From positions 12,976,416 through 13,040,415 of the forward strand of contig CM026567.1 of the NCBI GenBank assembly GCA_015143295.1: a DNA stretch of 64,000 nucleotides, in the 5' to 3' direction. Every line of letters starts with the position of its first letter. Position 1 is the first letter of the stretch. A program made the translations under genes and the position numbers. Below the pieces are notes generated by a model that saw nothing but the letters and a program-made list of their open reading frames with translations, was not told the DNA's origin and did no database searches. This stretch comes from Tetracentron sinense (lineage: Eukaryota; Streptophyta; Magnoliopsida; Trochodendrales; Trochodendraceae). Below are positions 35,238 through 47,300 of this stretch, piece by piece.

Positions 35238-37882
35238 TCGCGACCCAAAAACCCACCCTAGGAGGTAGATAGAAGTGTGAACTTTGGACGATATAATCAG
35301 GGAATTGCTGGACAAACTAACCTGCAAAACATAGGAGCATATCAATAGAGGATATAAACAGTGGAAAAATATTCTAACATAGAACAGCGGAAAGAAAAGA
35401 TACCAAAACTCTAGGTATATACGTACACAACATCAAAGTTTAACAAAATTAATCCATACGAAAGTTGCAGGACATGCCCGCCAAAATACATTAAAATCTA
35501 ACTCTCAGGCACCCACAGCTAAGCCACGAGGAATCTAATCACAAATACTGATAACCCTCACGGGAGGTTCATCCAAAGGCTCCTCGGCGACTCCTCTTCC
35601 ACACATGAACCAGGGCACAAACCTCAAATGGGAAGAGCTCCTCAGAACCTGCCGACATAAGAAGTACGGTCTGAGCATGGAATACTCAGAGGGTTCACTA
35701 AATACACCACAATTATAGCGTAGAAATAGCAATACATAATCAGGAGCATTCAATATGTCAAACGGAAACAATTCACATCATACAAGGAAGTAAAGCAGTG
35801 TATAATCATGCTTGTAATTCGTAGAGAAAACCGATAAATCTCTGAAACATCGTGCACTTGATTGACTGGAAATATCTGTTGTACGTGAAAGCTTGTCATG
35901 GTCTATCTGCTTGATTCTGTATGTGGTCATGTTCATGCATGTCATTGCGTGCTTGCTTGGATCATGTAACTTGCGAGATATCATTGTGAGGTGTCCTTGG
36001 AGATGCATTGAGAGGGAAGGGGAGACCCCTCTTTATGCCATCACTGCGAGGGAGAGGGGAGACCCTTCTTTATGATATGTATGTACTTGCGAGGGAAGGG
36101 AGACCCCTTCTTCATGATATGCACTCACTTGTGAGTGAGGGGAGACCCCTCGTGGAATGTGGTTCTTGTCTTCTTGTGAAAATTTAGCGAGGTAAAATAT
36201 CGTAGGATATGTCCACCTCTAACCATGTTATTGAAAACCTCGATAAATCTGCCATGCATGCCGTGCTCGTGGAAACCGTTGTGTACATACTTGCATTTCA
36301 AATTTAAGATGACATTTGGGTAATTTCACAACACATATAGCATCAAAGATTGAGTAATGTAATATTCATAGCAACTTATGGGAAAAACAGGAAAACACAC
36401 TATCATAGTCCCTAGCAATATCATAATTTATTTTTTTTTTTTTTTTTTTTGTTTTTGTTTTTAGGAATGCATTTCCAGATTTTCAGCTCACTTGTTTTGT
36501 TTTTTTTTTTTTTTTTTTTTTTTTTCACCTTGGCATTTCATCAAACAGGGTGTTCATTATGGATTTTTACCCTACAACATGCTTTTCTAGATAGGTTTTA
36601 CTCAAATCATACATGTACATTCATTATTTGGAACAATGCCCTTCCCCATTTGTTCATCACACACAACCCATTGGCATCCAATCGCCCATTCCATCTCCAT
36701 TCACCATTCACCATTCACATTCACCATTCACCATTCACCATTTACCATTTTACATTACCATTGATCATTTACCATTTACCATTTATCCATCTCATAGCAC
36801 ATGGGGTAAATGAAAGAAAATGAAGAGAAAAGAAGGGGAAAGGAGGAACTATAACTATGGAGGGTAGTAAGAAGCACCGCCGACCTTGAAGAAAAATGAC
36901 GGAAGAAACCCCTTCCAAAACGACTGTAGCTGCTGCCTATGTTGAGGAGGATTGCCTTCCTCACGAGTTTGTGCCTTGATCTTGAAGAAAAATGGGCTGG
37001 AGGTTTTAATCTAGGGTTTCAAAACCCTTTGATTTCTCTCCAAAATGGGAACCTTAGGTTGGAATCGACTTCTCCCCTTTCTCCTATTCTCTCAAACTCT
37101 CTAAGTGTCGAATGAAGCCCCGAAAGGCTTGGGTTAAACTCTTAAGGTAAGAGTAATCGACCAAAGACCATAATACCCTACTGGCTTCTGTAAAAAAACA
37201 AGAGTGACTGAAACACGTTGGTGCTGTGAATAGTGCCAACTTCGTTGTGCTTGTTGAATAGTGCCAACTCGTTGTGCTGTGAATAGTGCCAACTCGTTGT
37301 ACTATGAATAGTGCCAACTCGTTGTGCTGTGAATGTGCCAACTCGTTGTACTATGAATAGTGCCAACTCGTTGTGCTGTGAATAGTTCCACTCTTGTGCT
37401 GTCGAATATGCCAACCTAGTTGTGCTGTATAGTGCCAATCGTTGTGCTGGAATAGTGCCAACTCGTTGTGCTGTGAATAGTGCCAACTCGTTGTGCTGTG
37501 AATAGTGCCAATCGTATCGTTGTACTATGATAGTGCCAACTCGTTGTGCTGTGAATAGTTCCAACTCATTGTGCTGTGAATAGTGCCCGTGGTGAGTTGT
37601 ACAACGTGCCCGTGGTGAGTTGTACAACGTGCCCGTGGTGAGTTGTACAACGGATGCACACAGTATACGTTTTCCTACAGGTACAGACTGTTTTGGCCAT
37701 ATCTTTTGACTCGTTCATCCGATTTTGACGATTCAACTTGCGTTGTGTTCGTACTTCGAAGAGGAACAATTCTGACACTTCGAAATTTCCAAATTCTTCC
37801 TCATTATTAATCATACCTCTTAAAAGGCAGATGACAACGAAAGTGTCATGTATTAAGCATGAAAAAGTCTGGGGGCTCTACA
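35238..37882 (-). mobile_element. solo LTR of family D in the C-element intron, 5-bp TSD
   Basis: Flanked by GCATT at 35233-35237 and 37883-37887. On the - strand it starts TGTAGAGCCCCCAGAC at 37882; its other end reads ...GGGTCGCGA, having lost the terminal CA. It contains the degraded 25-bp array (37235-37590), the GTTGTACAAC palindromes (37598-37652), the conserved U3 block (37680-37745), poly-T tracts at 36428-36526 and a decayed copy of the GGGTCTCCC tandem repeat (36010-36150). Interrupting indels in the array show it is older than the intact element. Confidence 0.88.
35670..35690 (-). other. conserved LTR hairpin, D solo LTR, compensatory pair change
   Basis: On the - strand the stem is TCTGAG/CTCAGA with loop TATTCCATG. 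The outer pair is T-A instead of G-C, again changed on both arms. Confidence 0.75.
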
Positions 37883-37982
37883 GCATTACTCCTATGTACG
37901 TATTGTGGTTTACTATATACATATCTCCATCTATATGTATGATGATTGATGAATGGATTGACTTAGCTAGTTAAAATTTCAG

Positions 37983-40900
37983 GAACCTTACCAGTCAACG
38001 AGTGTTTGGCTCGTGTGTTGATCAATACCGGGTCTACGCATTCATTGTCTCACCGAGCTTTTCTCAAGGCTTCTCTACAGAGCCTAGTCAATTGGAACTG
38101 GAGTTGTTCATTTCGACTCCTCTCGGCAAAACAGTGGTGATAGATAGCGTTTTTCAGAGGCAGTGTGGTCCAAGTGGGAAGCCATGAATTGGCAGTCGAC
38201 CTCATCGTCCTCGGATTCCAGGACTTTGACGTTATCTTGGGGATGGATTGGTTAGCAGCTCATCATGGGCATGTAGCCTGCTTCAAGAAAATTGTCCTCT
38301 TCAGGCTGGTGGAAGGGAAGCCATTCCATTTTTGGGGGTTGAGAAGTAGAGATATCGCTCGCTTTGCGGCACTAAGCTTAACGAACCCCGAGGCAAAGGA
38401 CTCTTCGACTCGTGAGTGAATTCCTGGATGTATTTCTAGAGGAGTTGCCAGGGTTGCCTCCAGATAGGGAGATTGAGTTTGTGATCGAGCTTGCGCTAGG
38501 CACAGCTCCCATCTTTTGGGCTCTGTATAGAATGGCCCCAATTGAACTCAAAGAGTTGAAGACTCAGTTGGAGGAATTACAAGGCCTTGGTTTCATTCGA
38601 CCAAGTGTCTCATCGTGGGGTTCCCCAGTTTTATTTGTCAAGAAGAAGGATGGCTCGATGCGTATGTGCGTCGATTATAGACAGTTGAACAAAGTCACTA
38701 TAAAGAATAGGTACCCATTGCCTAAGATTGATGACTTGTTTGATCAGTTAAAGGGAGCGAGATTTTTCGCTAAGATCGATCTTCGGTCCGGTTACCACTA
38801 GTTGAAGATCAAGGCCGAGGATGTGCTTAAAACTACTTTCCGAACTTGGTACGGACACTACAAGTTCTTGGTGATGCCGTTTGGTCTCACGAATATGCCG
38901 GCAGCCTTTATGGATTTGATGAACCGGGTGTTCCGGCCATATCTTGATCGATACGTGATCGTGTTTATCGATGACATACTGATATATTTCCAGACATGGG
39001 AAGATCACGTGCGAGACCTTTGCCTTGCTTTGAAAATGCTGAGAGAGCACAAGCTGTACGCCAAACTCAGTAAGTGTGAATTTTGGTTGGAAGAGGTGGC
39101 ATTCCTAGGCCACATTGTTTATGCGGAAGGTATCTCGGTAGATCCGAAGAAGATCGAGGCGGTTATGAGTTGGGAAAGGCCCAAGAGTGTCATAGAGATA
39201 CGCAGTTTCCTTGGGTTGGCAGGCTACTACAGGAGATTCGTAGAGGGTTTCTCCAGCCTTGCGGCACCGCTCACTTATTTGACAAGGAAGAATGCGAAGT
39301 TCGTATGGAGTGACAAGTGCGAGATCAGTTTCACGGAACTGAAGAAGAGGCTTACTATAGCCCCTGTCCTTACTGTGCTATCCGGACCTTATGGGTATGA
39401 GGTGTATAGTGATGCCTCGCATGTTGGACTTGGGTGTGTGCTCATGCAGCACAAGAAAGTCATTGCCTATGCATCAAGGTAATTGAAGGAGCATGAGAAG
39501 AATGACCCCATGCACGACTTAGAGCTTGCGGCGGTCGTGTTTGCACTCAAGATTTGGCGATACTACCTTTACGGGGTAGAATTCTATGTGTATACGGATC
39601 ACAAGAGCCTCAAGTATCTCTTTTCCCAAAAGGAGCTAAATCTACGTCAGCGGCGTTGGATGAAATTTTTGAAAGACTACGATTGTACCATCCAATACCA
39701 CCCAGGCAAAGCAAACATTGTAGCGGACGCCTTGAGCAGAAGACCTCCGGGGTTATCAGCACACATGTTGGTGCAAGAATGAAGATTATTGAAGGATTTG
39801 GCAAATCTGGACATTAGTGTGAATGATACAGTTCGCGGTCCTGTTTTGGAAAATGTCACGGTTCAGCCATACATTATAGATTTGATCCAAGAATACCAAG
39901 CCACAAATGCTGAATTGTTGGCTTATCGGGACAAGGAAGTTGCCAAGGGTAGTGAAGACTTTTCTCTCACTAGTCGAGGTGCTATTACGTTTAAAGGAAG
40001 ACTGTGTGTTCCGGCCAACACAGATCTTCGACGAGAGATCATGGATAAAGCACATTGTTTGAAGTATACAGTGCATCCTGGGGGTACAAAGATGTACCAG
40101 AATCTCAAGAATCACTATTGGTGGTGGAATATGAAGAGGGAAGTTACGGAGTATGTAGCATGGTGCTTAGTGTGCCAACAGATGAAGGCAGAGCACTTGA
40201 AACCTGCAGGTCTATTGCAGTCTCTTCCTATTCCCGAGTGGAACTGGGAGAACATATCCATGGATTTCATAATTGGCTTGCCAAAGACGGCAAGGGGCTT
40301 AGATGCGATATGGGTTGTAGTGGATCGTTTGACAAAGTCCGCGCACTTCTTACCCTACCGGATTACTTTCAACTCTAGTCAGTTGGCCGCTTTGTACATC
40401 AAGGACGTGGTTAGGCTACACGGGGTGCCAGTCAGTATTTTATCAGATCAGGATCCGAGATTCACGTCTAGGTTCTGGAAGAGTTTTCAGGATGCCATGG
40501 GTTCCTAACTTGATTTCAGCATCGCCTTTCATCCACAAACGGATGGACAAATCGAGAGGGTGAACCAAGTTATAGAAGACATGCTTCAGGCTTGTATGCT
40601 GGATTTCAAAGGCAGTTGGGAAGAGCACTTGCCTTTGGTAGAGTTTGCCTATAACAATAGCTATCCAAATGGCTCCATTCGAGGCGTTGTATGGGCGAAG
40701 TTGTAGGTCTCCTCTCTACTGGGATGAGGTAGGAGAAAGAAAAGTACTTGGTCTGAAGGTGATCGAGCAAACTACAAGTATAGTTAAGATCATCCGGGAT
40801 CGGTTGAAAGCCGCTCAAGATCGCCAAAAGAGCTATGCGGACATGCGCCGCAGGGACTTGGAATTCCAGGTTGGGGATCAAGTCTTTGTGAGGGTATCTC

Positions 40901-41288
40901 CTAGCAAAGGAATTACGAGATTTGGCAGGCGAGGCAAGCTTAGTCCTCGATATGTCGGCCCGTTTGAGAACATCATGAGAGTTGGTGAAGTTGCTTACCG
41001 GGTAGCTCTTCCACCTCACATGGCCACGGTCCATAACGTGTTCCACGTGTCTATGCTTTGGAAGTACATTGCGGACCCTTCTCATGTACTAGAATAAGAA
41101 CCGTTGGAAATTCGAGAAGATCTCACGTTGGTTGAAAAGCCGGTTCAAATTTTGGATCGAAGAGATCAAGTGCTTCGCAACAAGGTTATTCCTTTGGTCT
41201 TGTGTAATGGCAGCACCATGCTCGAGAAGAAGCTACATGGGAGCGTGAAGCCGAGGTCAAAGCGAAGTATCCCGAGTTGTTCGAATAG
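37983..41288 (+). pseudogene. Tekay family C pol with multiple nonsense and frameshift changes
   Basis: Collinear with the intact pol at 60066-63391. Order: protease (LIDTGST-type, 38020-38260), RT ([18 protein letters not shown], then IVFIDD with D-D intact, 38640-38980), RNase H ([16 protein letters not shown]), integrase finger, core (SMDFIIGLP, DQDPRF; the E codon is in TDGQIERVNQ), chromodomain. Breaks: frameshift near 38410; TAG 38799, TAA 39480, TGA 39780, TAA 40506; an 11-nt deletion near 40663; TAA 41095; frameshift near 41203. The first four stops fit C-to-T or G-to-A transitions of CAG, CAA, TGG and CGA codons. Ends at the TAG at 41286-41288. Confidence 0.92.
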
Positions 41289-41366
41289 GCTTGTGTATAT
41301 GGCTTGTGATTTTGTTTTAGTTTTGTAATGCATGTCCCGTCCAAATTTCGAGGATGAAATTTTTGT

Positions 41367-41378
41367 AAGGGGGGAGGA
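41367..41378 (+). other. polypurine tract of the + strand C element
   Basis: AAGGGGGGAGGA directly before the LTR start TGTGGAGCCCC, preceded by the AAATTTCG-AGGA-TGAAATTT hairpin at 41343-41362. Confidence 0.85.
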
Positions 41379-41741
41379 TGTGGAGCCCCGAAACTTTTTG
41401 CCATGTATTGGGACCCGTACCAAGGCATGAAGCCCTTGTAATCTTCTATTTCTATGAAACGAGAAATTTTGAACAACTCTAAGTGTTAAGAAGTAGTATT
41501 CCTAAGTCGAATATATCGAAAACCCGAGTTACTGAAACCCATTTGCGGATCAGTCGACTTCAGGGGCAATTTAGTCAATAAATAAGGAAGAAATTGGAAA
41601 TTTTAAAACACCAGGAATGTCCCCCTTCGAAAGACGAATCCAACGCAAGTTGAATCGTCAAAATCGGGCAACCGAGTCAAAAGTTATGGCCGAGTTACCA
41701 AAGTGTGAAAAAATAGGAGAAAAACAACAAAATCTGAAGGG

Positions 41742-42003
41742 TGCGATCGATCGCAAGTCAGGTGCGATCGATCACATACAGGCAAAATGGGTCCCAAACT
41801 CTCGGGTCCATATGCGATAGATGGATCCCCAGGTGCGATAGATTGCAGGGATCTGCGATCGATCGCAAGAGTGTGCGATCGATCGCATGTAGGGGGAAAG
41901 CAGACCAGAAATGTTGGGGTTCATGTGCGATAAATCGCATCCAGGTGCGATCGATCGCAAGGACCTGCGATCGATCACAGATAAGTGTGTGATCGATCGC
42001 ATG
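41742..42003. repeat. U3 palindrome array, family C (+ strand copy)
   Basis: About ten sites of TGCGATCGATCGCA or variants (TGCGATCGATCACA, GCGATAGATTGC, GTGCGATAAATCGCA), beginning right after the conserved block and its short spacer. Confidence 0.85.
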
Positions 42004-43337
42004 CGGTAACTGGAGCCGGATTTGAGGGTTTTAACCCTTGATCTATTTGAGGGTTTTCATTTTAGGGCTTTTTTAACCTAAGGGAGAGAAAGAGGGAAGA
42101 AAGGGGAAGAGAGGATTTTGGGGAAATCCTTCAAAGAAGGCTTGGATTGGAGATCAAGGGAAGCTCATCTTGAAGATTTTCAAGCAAAGGACCATCCTCA
42201 AGCAACTAGAGTTCCTCAAACTCGAAGAGGGATTCTTCCTCAAGTTGGAACTACACACCAAGGTTGTTCTTCAACCCAAATCAAGGTCTGTATCCTACAC
42301 TACCCTCCTTGTTCATAGTCTCTTTTATTTTATGTCTTTCCCTAAATTTATAAACAAGATAATGTGGGGATGAATGGATGGTGGTGTGGATGTGAATGGG
42401 CGATTGGATGCCGTGTGGTTGTTGAAATGAATGAAATGGGGAGGGCATTGTACCAATAATGAATACACATGTGTGTTATGATCGTTAACCCACCTTGAAA
42501 TCCAAGATTTAGGATTAACCATAATGCACATACCACGTGTTTGATGAAATGCCAATGTGAAAGGGATGAATTGTAAATTAAGAAATGCATGCTTAGAAGA
42601 TTTCAAAAATTACTAGGGTTCATGATAGTGTGATATGTTGTTTTTCCTAAATTGGTATAAATTTTGATTTGCTCAAATCATTGATGTTCTATGTATTGTG
42701 AAATCCCCAAATTGTCATATTTAATTTCAAATGAAAGTATGCATACGATTCCACGAGCACGGCATGCATGACATTTTTTTACCGACGGTTTTGCAAGAGT
42801 AAGGATGTTAGGGGTGGGACATATCTTACGATATGTTTCACCTCGCTTTTGACAAGAGGACAAGAACAAACATTTCTTAGGAGGGAGTTTACACTTCCCT
42901 CCCTTCCATGAGGGGTCTCCCCTCACTCACAAGTGTATTGCATTAAAGAAGGGTCTCCCTTCCCTCTCAAGGCATATCACGAAAGAAGAGCCTCCCTTCC
43001 TTCTCAAGGCATCTCACAAGTACATGAGCATGTTGAACTCCCACGCAAGCACGCATGACAAGCATGGTACACGCATGATATAAGCATGACACGCATGATA
43101 CAAGCATGACACGCATGACACGACACGACAAAATAAGACACATGACAAGACAAGTTTTAAAGCATGAAACGAGGATTTTAAGTCAAGTCATGTGCACGAT
43201 GTTTTCAAGGGTTTTATCGGCTTTTACGAAATACAAGCATGTCTATAAACTGCCTTACTTTCCTGTTATGAGATAAATTGCTTTCTGTCTTATATTGTAT
43301 TTGCTATGCTATGGCTGTTGGATAGTGTTTGGTACCC

Positions 43338-43358
43338 GTTGAGTATTCCATGCTCAGC
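43338..43358 (+). other. conserved LTR hairpin, family C
   Basis: Arms GTTGAG and CTCAGC, loop TATTCCATG. One C-G pair has become a U-G wobble, so pairing is kept. Confidence 0.7.
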
Positions 43359-43787
43359 CGTACGTTTATGTCGGCAGGTGCTGAGGGAGCTGCTGCTCCA
43401 TTCGACGTCTGTGCTCCTGGCCCATGGGTGGAGGAGGAGTACGTTGAGGAGCCTGTGGAGGATCCTCAGGGTGAGGGTTACTATTAGGTTGTGGTAGATT
43501 CTGAGTGGATAACTGTGGGTGAGTTGAGAGAGATGTATTTGTGTATTTTGGCGGGCCTGTCCGCGCTTTCTTTTGCTTATCTTTTTGTACAGACTTGGAT
43601 CATGTATATAAATGGAGGTTTGATTTGTCTTCCGCTGTGCTATGTTAGACTATGTTTCTGTTGTTTATATCCTCTTTGTATGTGCTTTGTGGGTTTTTAC
43701 AGGATGGTTTGTGAAGCAAATCGTGTAAATCATGATTAGTCGTCCAAAGTTCACTTTAACTCCTAGGGTGGGTTTTGGGTTGCGACA

Positions 43788-44470
43788 GAAGTAGGATGAT
43801 TTGCTTAAGGAGAAAATCTGGAGAGATCGTCTCTACGGGGAATTTCCGACTTTGAGAATGTTTCGACTTCTATTTTGGGATTTCCTTGGATGAAAATTTT
43901 ATACCCTTGAGAGTCGATTCGTCTGGGGAAGTAGAGAGGGTTTTTGCTGGGGTAGTGGCTCTGTAGGGAGAGTCGGCGAAGGGGCTCTTTCTGGGGAGGA
44001 GGGACTCTACTTGGGGTGAGTTGGGGAATGATTACCCTTTGTGCGACCGCACCTGATTTGCCAGGTTTCCTACGTACCCTTTGCAGGATCAGGTCATGAT
44101 GTAGTTCAGCAAAATACCATAGGCTGGCAAGGGAGGGTGTCCCTGAAAATGTTTTATAAAAGAAAGGCTGTTAGGCTCAAGGAGCTAACTAGCAAATTTC
44201 ATTGATTTCTTGTAAAAGGGTTTACAATGTTGGGGATAAGGAGTGTGCCAAAGATGACCTCCTTTCACGTCCCGGATAAGCTAAGAGTGCATAGCGCCTA
44301 ACAGATCTAGACCTTAAGCATAATATCTCTTGACTTTGTCCATGTTGAAGGCTCTGGGAGATTGTCATCGTCCATCTGTTCGAGCCGAAGGGCGCCGCTT
44401 GAGAATTTGTCTCTGACGATATACGGCCCTTCGTAGTTTGGTGTGAACTTGCCTCTCGGGTCGGGGCGGT
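43788..44470 (-). mobile_element. Tat element, 3' region resuming after the C insertion
   Basis: CTGGGGA-rich sequence like that at 30700-31800, followed by the CCTACGTACCCTTTGCAGGATCAGGTC stretch typical, from memory, of the region downstream of Tat integrase. No domain recognised; the - strand ORF at 44222-44500 has shifted-frame integrase tail at best. Confidence 0.5.
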
Positions 44471-44479
44471 TTGGCAACA

Positions 44480-45350
44480 CTTTCTAGAGTACCAGGTCAC
44501 TGACTTCGATGCTGCGAGGCTTGACTTTCTTGTTGAATGCCCTAGTTATACGACTCTGGTAGGCCTGTGAGTGATTTATGGCTTACAGTCACCGTTCCTC
44601 AATCAAATTCAACTGCTCATATCGGGTCTGTGCCCACTCTGCTTCTGATGGCTCTGCTTTCATTAACACACGGAGTGATGGGATTTGTACTTCGATAGGG
44701 AGGATTGCTTCCATACCATAAGCCAGAGAAAATAGTGTTACCCTAGTTGAGGTTATGATGGATGTTCTTTAGGCCATGAGTGCATATAGGAGCATCTCAT
44801 GCTAGGCAGAGTAGTTCGTCACCATTTTCTCAATGATTTTCTTCAGGTTTTTGTTGGTCGCTTCCACTACACCATTAGTTTGTGGCCTGTATGGTGTGGA
44901 GTTGTGATGCTGTATTTTGAACTTTTGGCAGAGATAAGTCATCCCTTTGTTGCAGAAGTTGAGAGCATTGTCTATCACAATCTCATATGGGACTCTATAT
45001 CAACAGATGATATCCCTTTTCAGGAAGCGTTGAACCACATAAGCTGTGACGTTGGCATAAGAGGTCGTCTCGACCCATTTTGTGAAGTAATCGATTGCTA
45101 CTAGGATGAATCGATGTCTATTCGATGCTTTTGGAGTTATGGGTCCGATGACATCAATGCCCCAGGCAGAGAATGGCTAGGGGCATTCAAGTTGTGGAGC
45201 CTTGTCGACGACGTATTGATCTTGTCGGCATAGATCTGGCACTAGTGGCACTTCTGTACATGCTTACAACAGTCAGCTTCCATTGTAGACAAGTACTAGC
45301 CCGGCCTGAGGATCTTTTTGGATAGCATTAATCTGCTCATGTATGGGCCA
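44480..45350 (-). pseudogene. Tat/Ogre-lineage integrase core, broken
   Basis: On the - strand the frame gives PWPFSAWGIDVIGPITPK, RFILVAIDYFTKWVETTSY, then VPYEIVIDNALNFCNKGM and STPYRPQTNGVVEATNKNLK. The three catalytic acids are in GIDVIGP, VIDNALNF and NGVVEATN. In-frame stops follow RDIIC and NYSA, and others lie near 45180 and 45240. The zinc finger region (about 45200-45350) is degraded. Neighbouring RNase H on the same strand confirms the element. Confidence 0.85.
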
Positions 45351-45631
45351 CAAATTCCTCCGTGAACTTCTTCAACTACCTGTGCTGCTTTACTGGAGTC
45401 GAGACATTTGAGCTAGATCATGTTCAGTGATCTCTAGTATAAGACTCCTCCTAAGAAGACAAATTGGATAGCAAGTCTTCTGATTGCCCGCTGGTCAGTT
45501 TTGGTGGCATGGAGGGGGAAAGTCCCGTCTTCGAGATATTGTTTGATGTCTACATACCAAGGGTTGTTGTTTGATACTGTGTCTAGCATGACGCAGTAGG
45601 CAGGCTGCTCCTGTTATTGAATCTCAATCGG

Positions 45632-46800
45632 TCAAAGTATGATGCCCTTAGGGATCTGAACCATGGAGGCAAGAGTGGCCAGTGCATCAGCAAACCTTTT
45701 ATGATTTCTAGCCCGATGGCTGAATTTGATTCTTTTGAACTGAGCAATCAACATGTTAAGATAGGCCAAGTATGAGACTAGCCTTACTTCTTGGATGGCC
45801 CAGGACTCGTTTTCCTGACAGATTACTAGGGATGAGTTCCCGTAGACGTCGACTTCTTCAATCCCAATCCCCAGGGCTTCTTTCAGACCTGCTATGCATG
45901 CCTTGTACTCCGCTTCGTTATTGGAGCATCTAAACTTCAGCTTGATTGAGATAGGGAGGTGTGCTCCCTTTGGTGAGATTAAGACTACTCCTACCTTGTG
46001 CCCGTGACTGTTGGCAGCTCCGTCAAAGTATAACTCCCAGCCAGAGTACTCTTGCTCTTCTGCTTCTGCGTACAGGATGACTTTGTCTGGAAATTGATCG
46101 TGTACTGAGAAATAGTCCTCTGCTGGACTGTGGGGCAAGTGATCTGTTATCGCCTGCCCCTTGATTGACTTCTGTGTCATGTACGTGATGTCGAATTCAG
46201 ACAACATCATAAGCCATCGGGTAGTACTTCCGGTGGTGGCTGGCTTTTCTAAGAGATACTTGAGTGGATCCATTCGGGAGATCAGGATTACTGGGTAGGA
46301 AAGTAGATAGTGTCACAGACGCTGAGTTGCCCAGACTAGTGCCAGACATGTTTTTTTAAGAGGGCAGTACCTCTCCTCATACTCCAGCAGGCATTTGCTG
46401 GTGTAATAGATGGCTTGCTCTATTCTGTCTATCTCGTTGTGCTGTGCTAGGACGCACCCGTGGAGGTTTCTTCCATTGAGGTGTAAAGTAGTAGGGGCTG
46501 TCCTGGCGTAAGAGGCACAAGTACTGGAGGGTTGAGTAGGTACTGCTTTATTCTGTCAAAGGCTTCCTGACACTCATTTTTCTAGACTGTCGGCGTATTC
46601 TTCAGGAGAAGCTTGAAGATCGGCTCGCAGATCAGAGTAAGCTGAGAGATGAACCAGCTGATGTACTGAATTCTGCCCAGGAAACCATGGATCTCCTTTT
46701 CAGTCTGGGGTATTGGCATTTCAATGAAACAGTGCCGTCATGGCCCTTTGATAGGTTGCCCCTACATTCTTGAGTCCGAAGGGCATCGCCTTGTTGCAAA
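45632..46800 (-). pseudogene. Tat/Ogre-lineage RT connection and double RNase H
   Basis: Read on the - strand: RT tail (MPIPQTEKEIHGFLGRIQYI), a first RNase H region (AIYYTSKCLLEYEERY, MDPLKYLLEKP), then a second, archaeal-type RNase H (WELYFDGAANSHGHKVGVVL, SNNEAEYKACIAGLKEALGI, RFADALATLASMV). A second RNase H of this type is, from memory, diagnostic of the Tat lineage. The stretch 45632-46273 is open for 213 codons; upstream there are several stops. Confidence 0.85.
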
Positions 46801-47300
46801 ATGTGCCCTAGGGCGTGATGAAGGAGGTTTTCTCCATGTCTTCTTTTGCCATTCTGATCTGGTTATACCCGGTGAAACCATCCATGAATGAGAGAGTCTC
46901 ATGCCCCGCAGTGTGGTCGACCCGGATGTCGATGTGTGGGAGATGATAATTATCTTTGGGGCTCGTCTTGTTCAGATTCCGGTAGTCTATGCATATCCGG
47001 ACCTTGCCGTCTTTCTTAGGCATGGGTACTTTGTTGGCTAACCATTCAGGATAGGTTGGTACTGCCAAGAAGCCTGCATTGATCTACTTTTCAACATCTT
47101 CCTTGACTTTCTGTGACCCTTCGGGCCTCATCCGTCTCAGTTTTCGCTTAACTAGTTTGACGTCAGGGTTCAAGGGCAGTCTGTGTATCACCAATGCTGG
47201 GTCCAGGCTGGGCATATCTACATATGACCAGGCAAAGATATCATTGTAGCTCCTCAGAAAGTTGATCATATCTGTCCTCTACCGAGAGTTCATGCTTCTG
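46725..47300 (-). pseudogene. Tat/Ogre-lineage reverse transcriptase, catalytic segment deleted
   Basis: The - strand shows INFLRSYNDIFAWSYVDMP, the entry segment YPEWLANKVPMPKKDGKVRI, CIDYRNLNKTSPKDNYHLPH, FMDGFTGYNQIRM and MPFGLKNVGATYQRAMTALF. At about 46725 the reading jumps straight to MPIPQTEKEI. The roughly 80 codons that normally hold the YVDD palm motif are missing, so this RT could not work. Confidence 0.85.

Larger units (their letters stand above)
35195..37982 (+). other. gag-pol intron of the C element, split by a solo LTR
   Basis: Donor G|GTACGGTTAGAG at 35195 corresponds to GTACGCGTTTGG of the intact element, and acceptor TTAAAATTTCAG|GAACC ends at 37982. Removing the inserted LTR (35238-37882) and one target-site copy leaves 138 nt, against 142 nt in the intact element, with recognisable similarity throughout (GGATTGACTTAG, AGTTAAAATTTCAG). 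Confidence 0.7.
41379..43787 (+). mobile_element. 3' LTR of Tekay family C
   Basis: TGTGGAGCCCC...GGTTGCGACA, about 2.4 kb. U3 has the conserved block (41640-41700) and the TGCGATCGATCGCA array (41742-42003); the GGGTCTCCC-type tandem repeat is at about 42900-43015 and the hairpin at 43338-43358. The following GAAGT (43788-43792) should be the right target-site copy; the left copy is in or before the gap. The - strand C element at 52828-55732 has the same kind of LTR. Confidence 0.88.

Noticed and set aside
31802..43787. Treating copia relic and C element as one inserted unit
   Set aside because: A 100-N gap separates them, the coding families differ and no shared terminus is visible.
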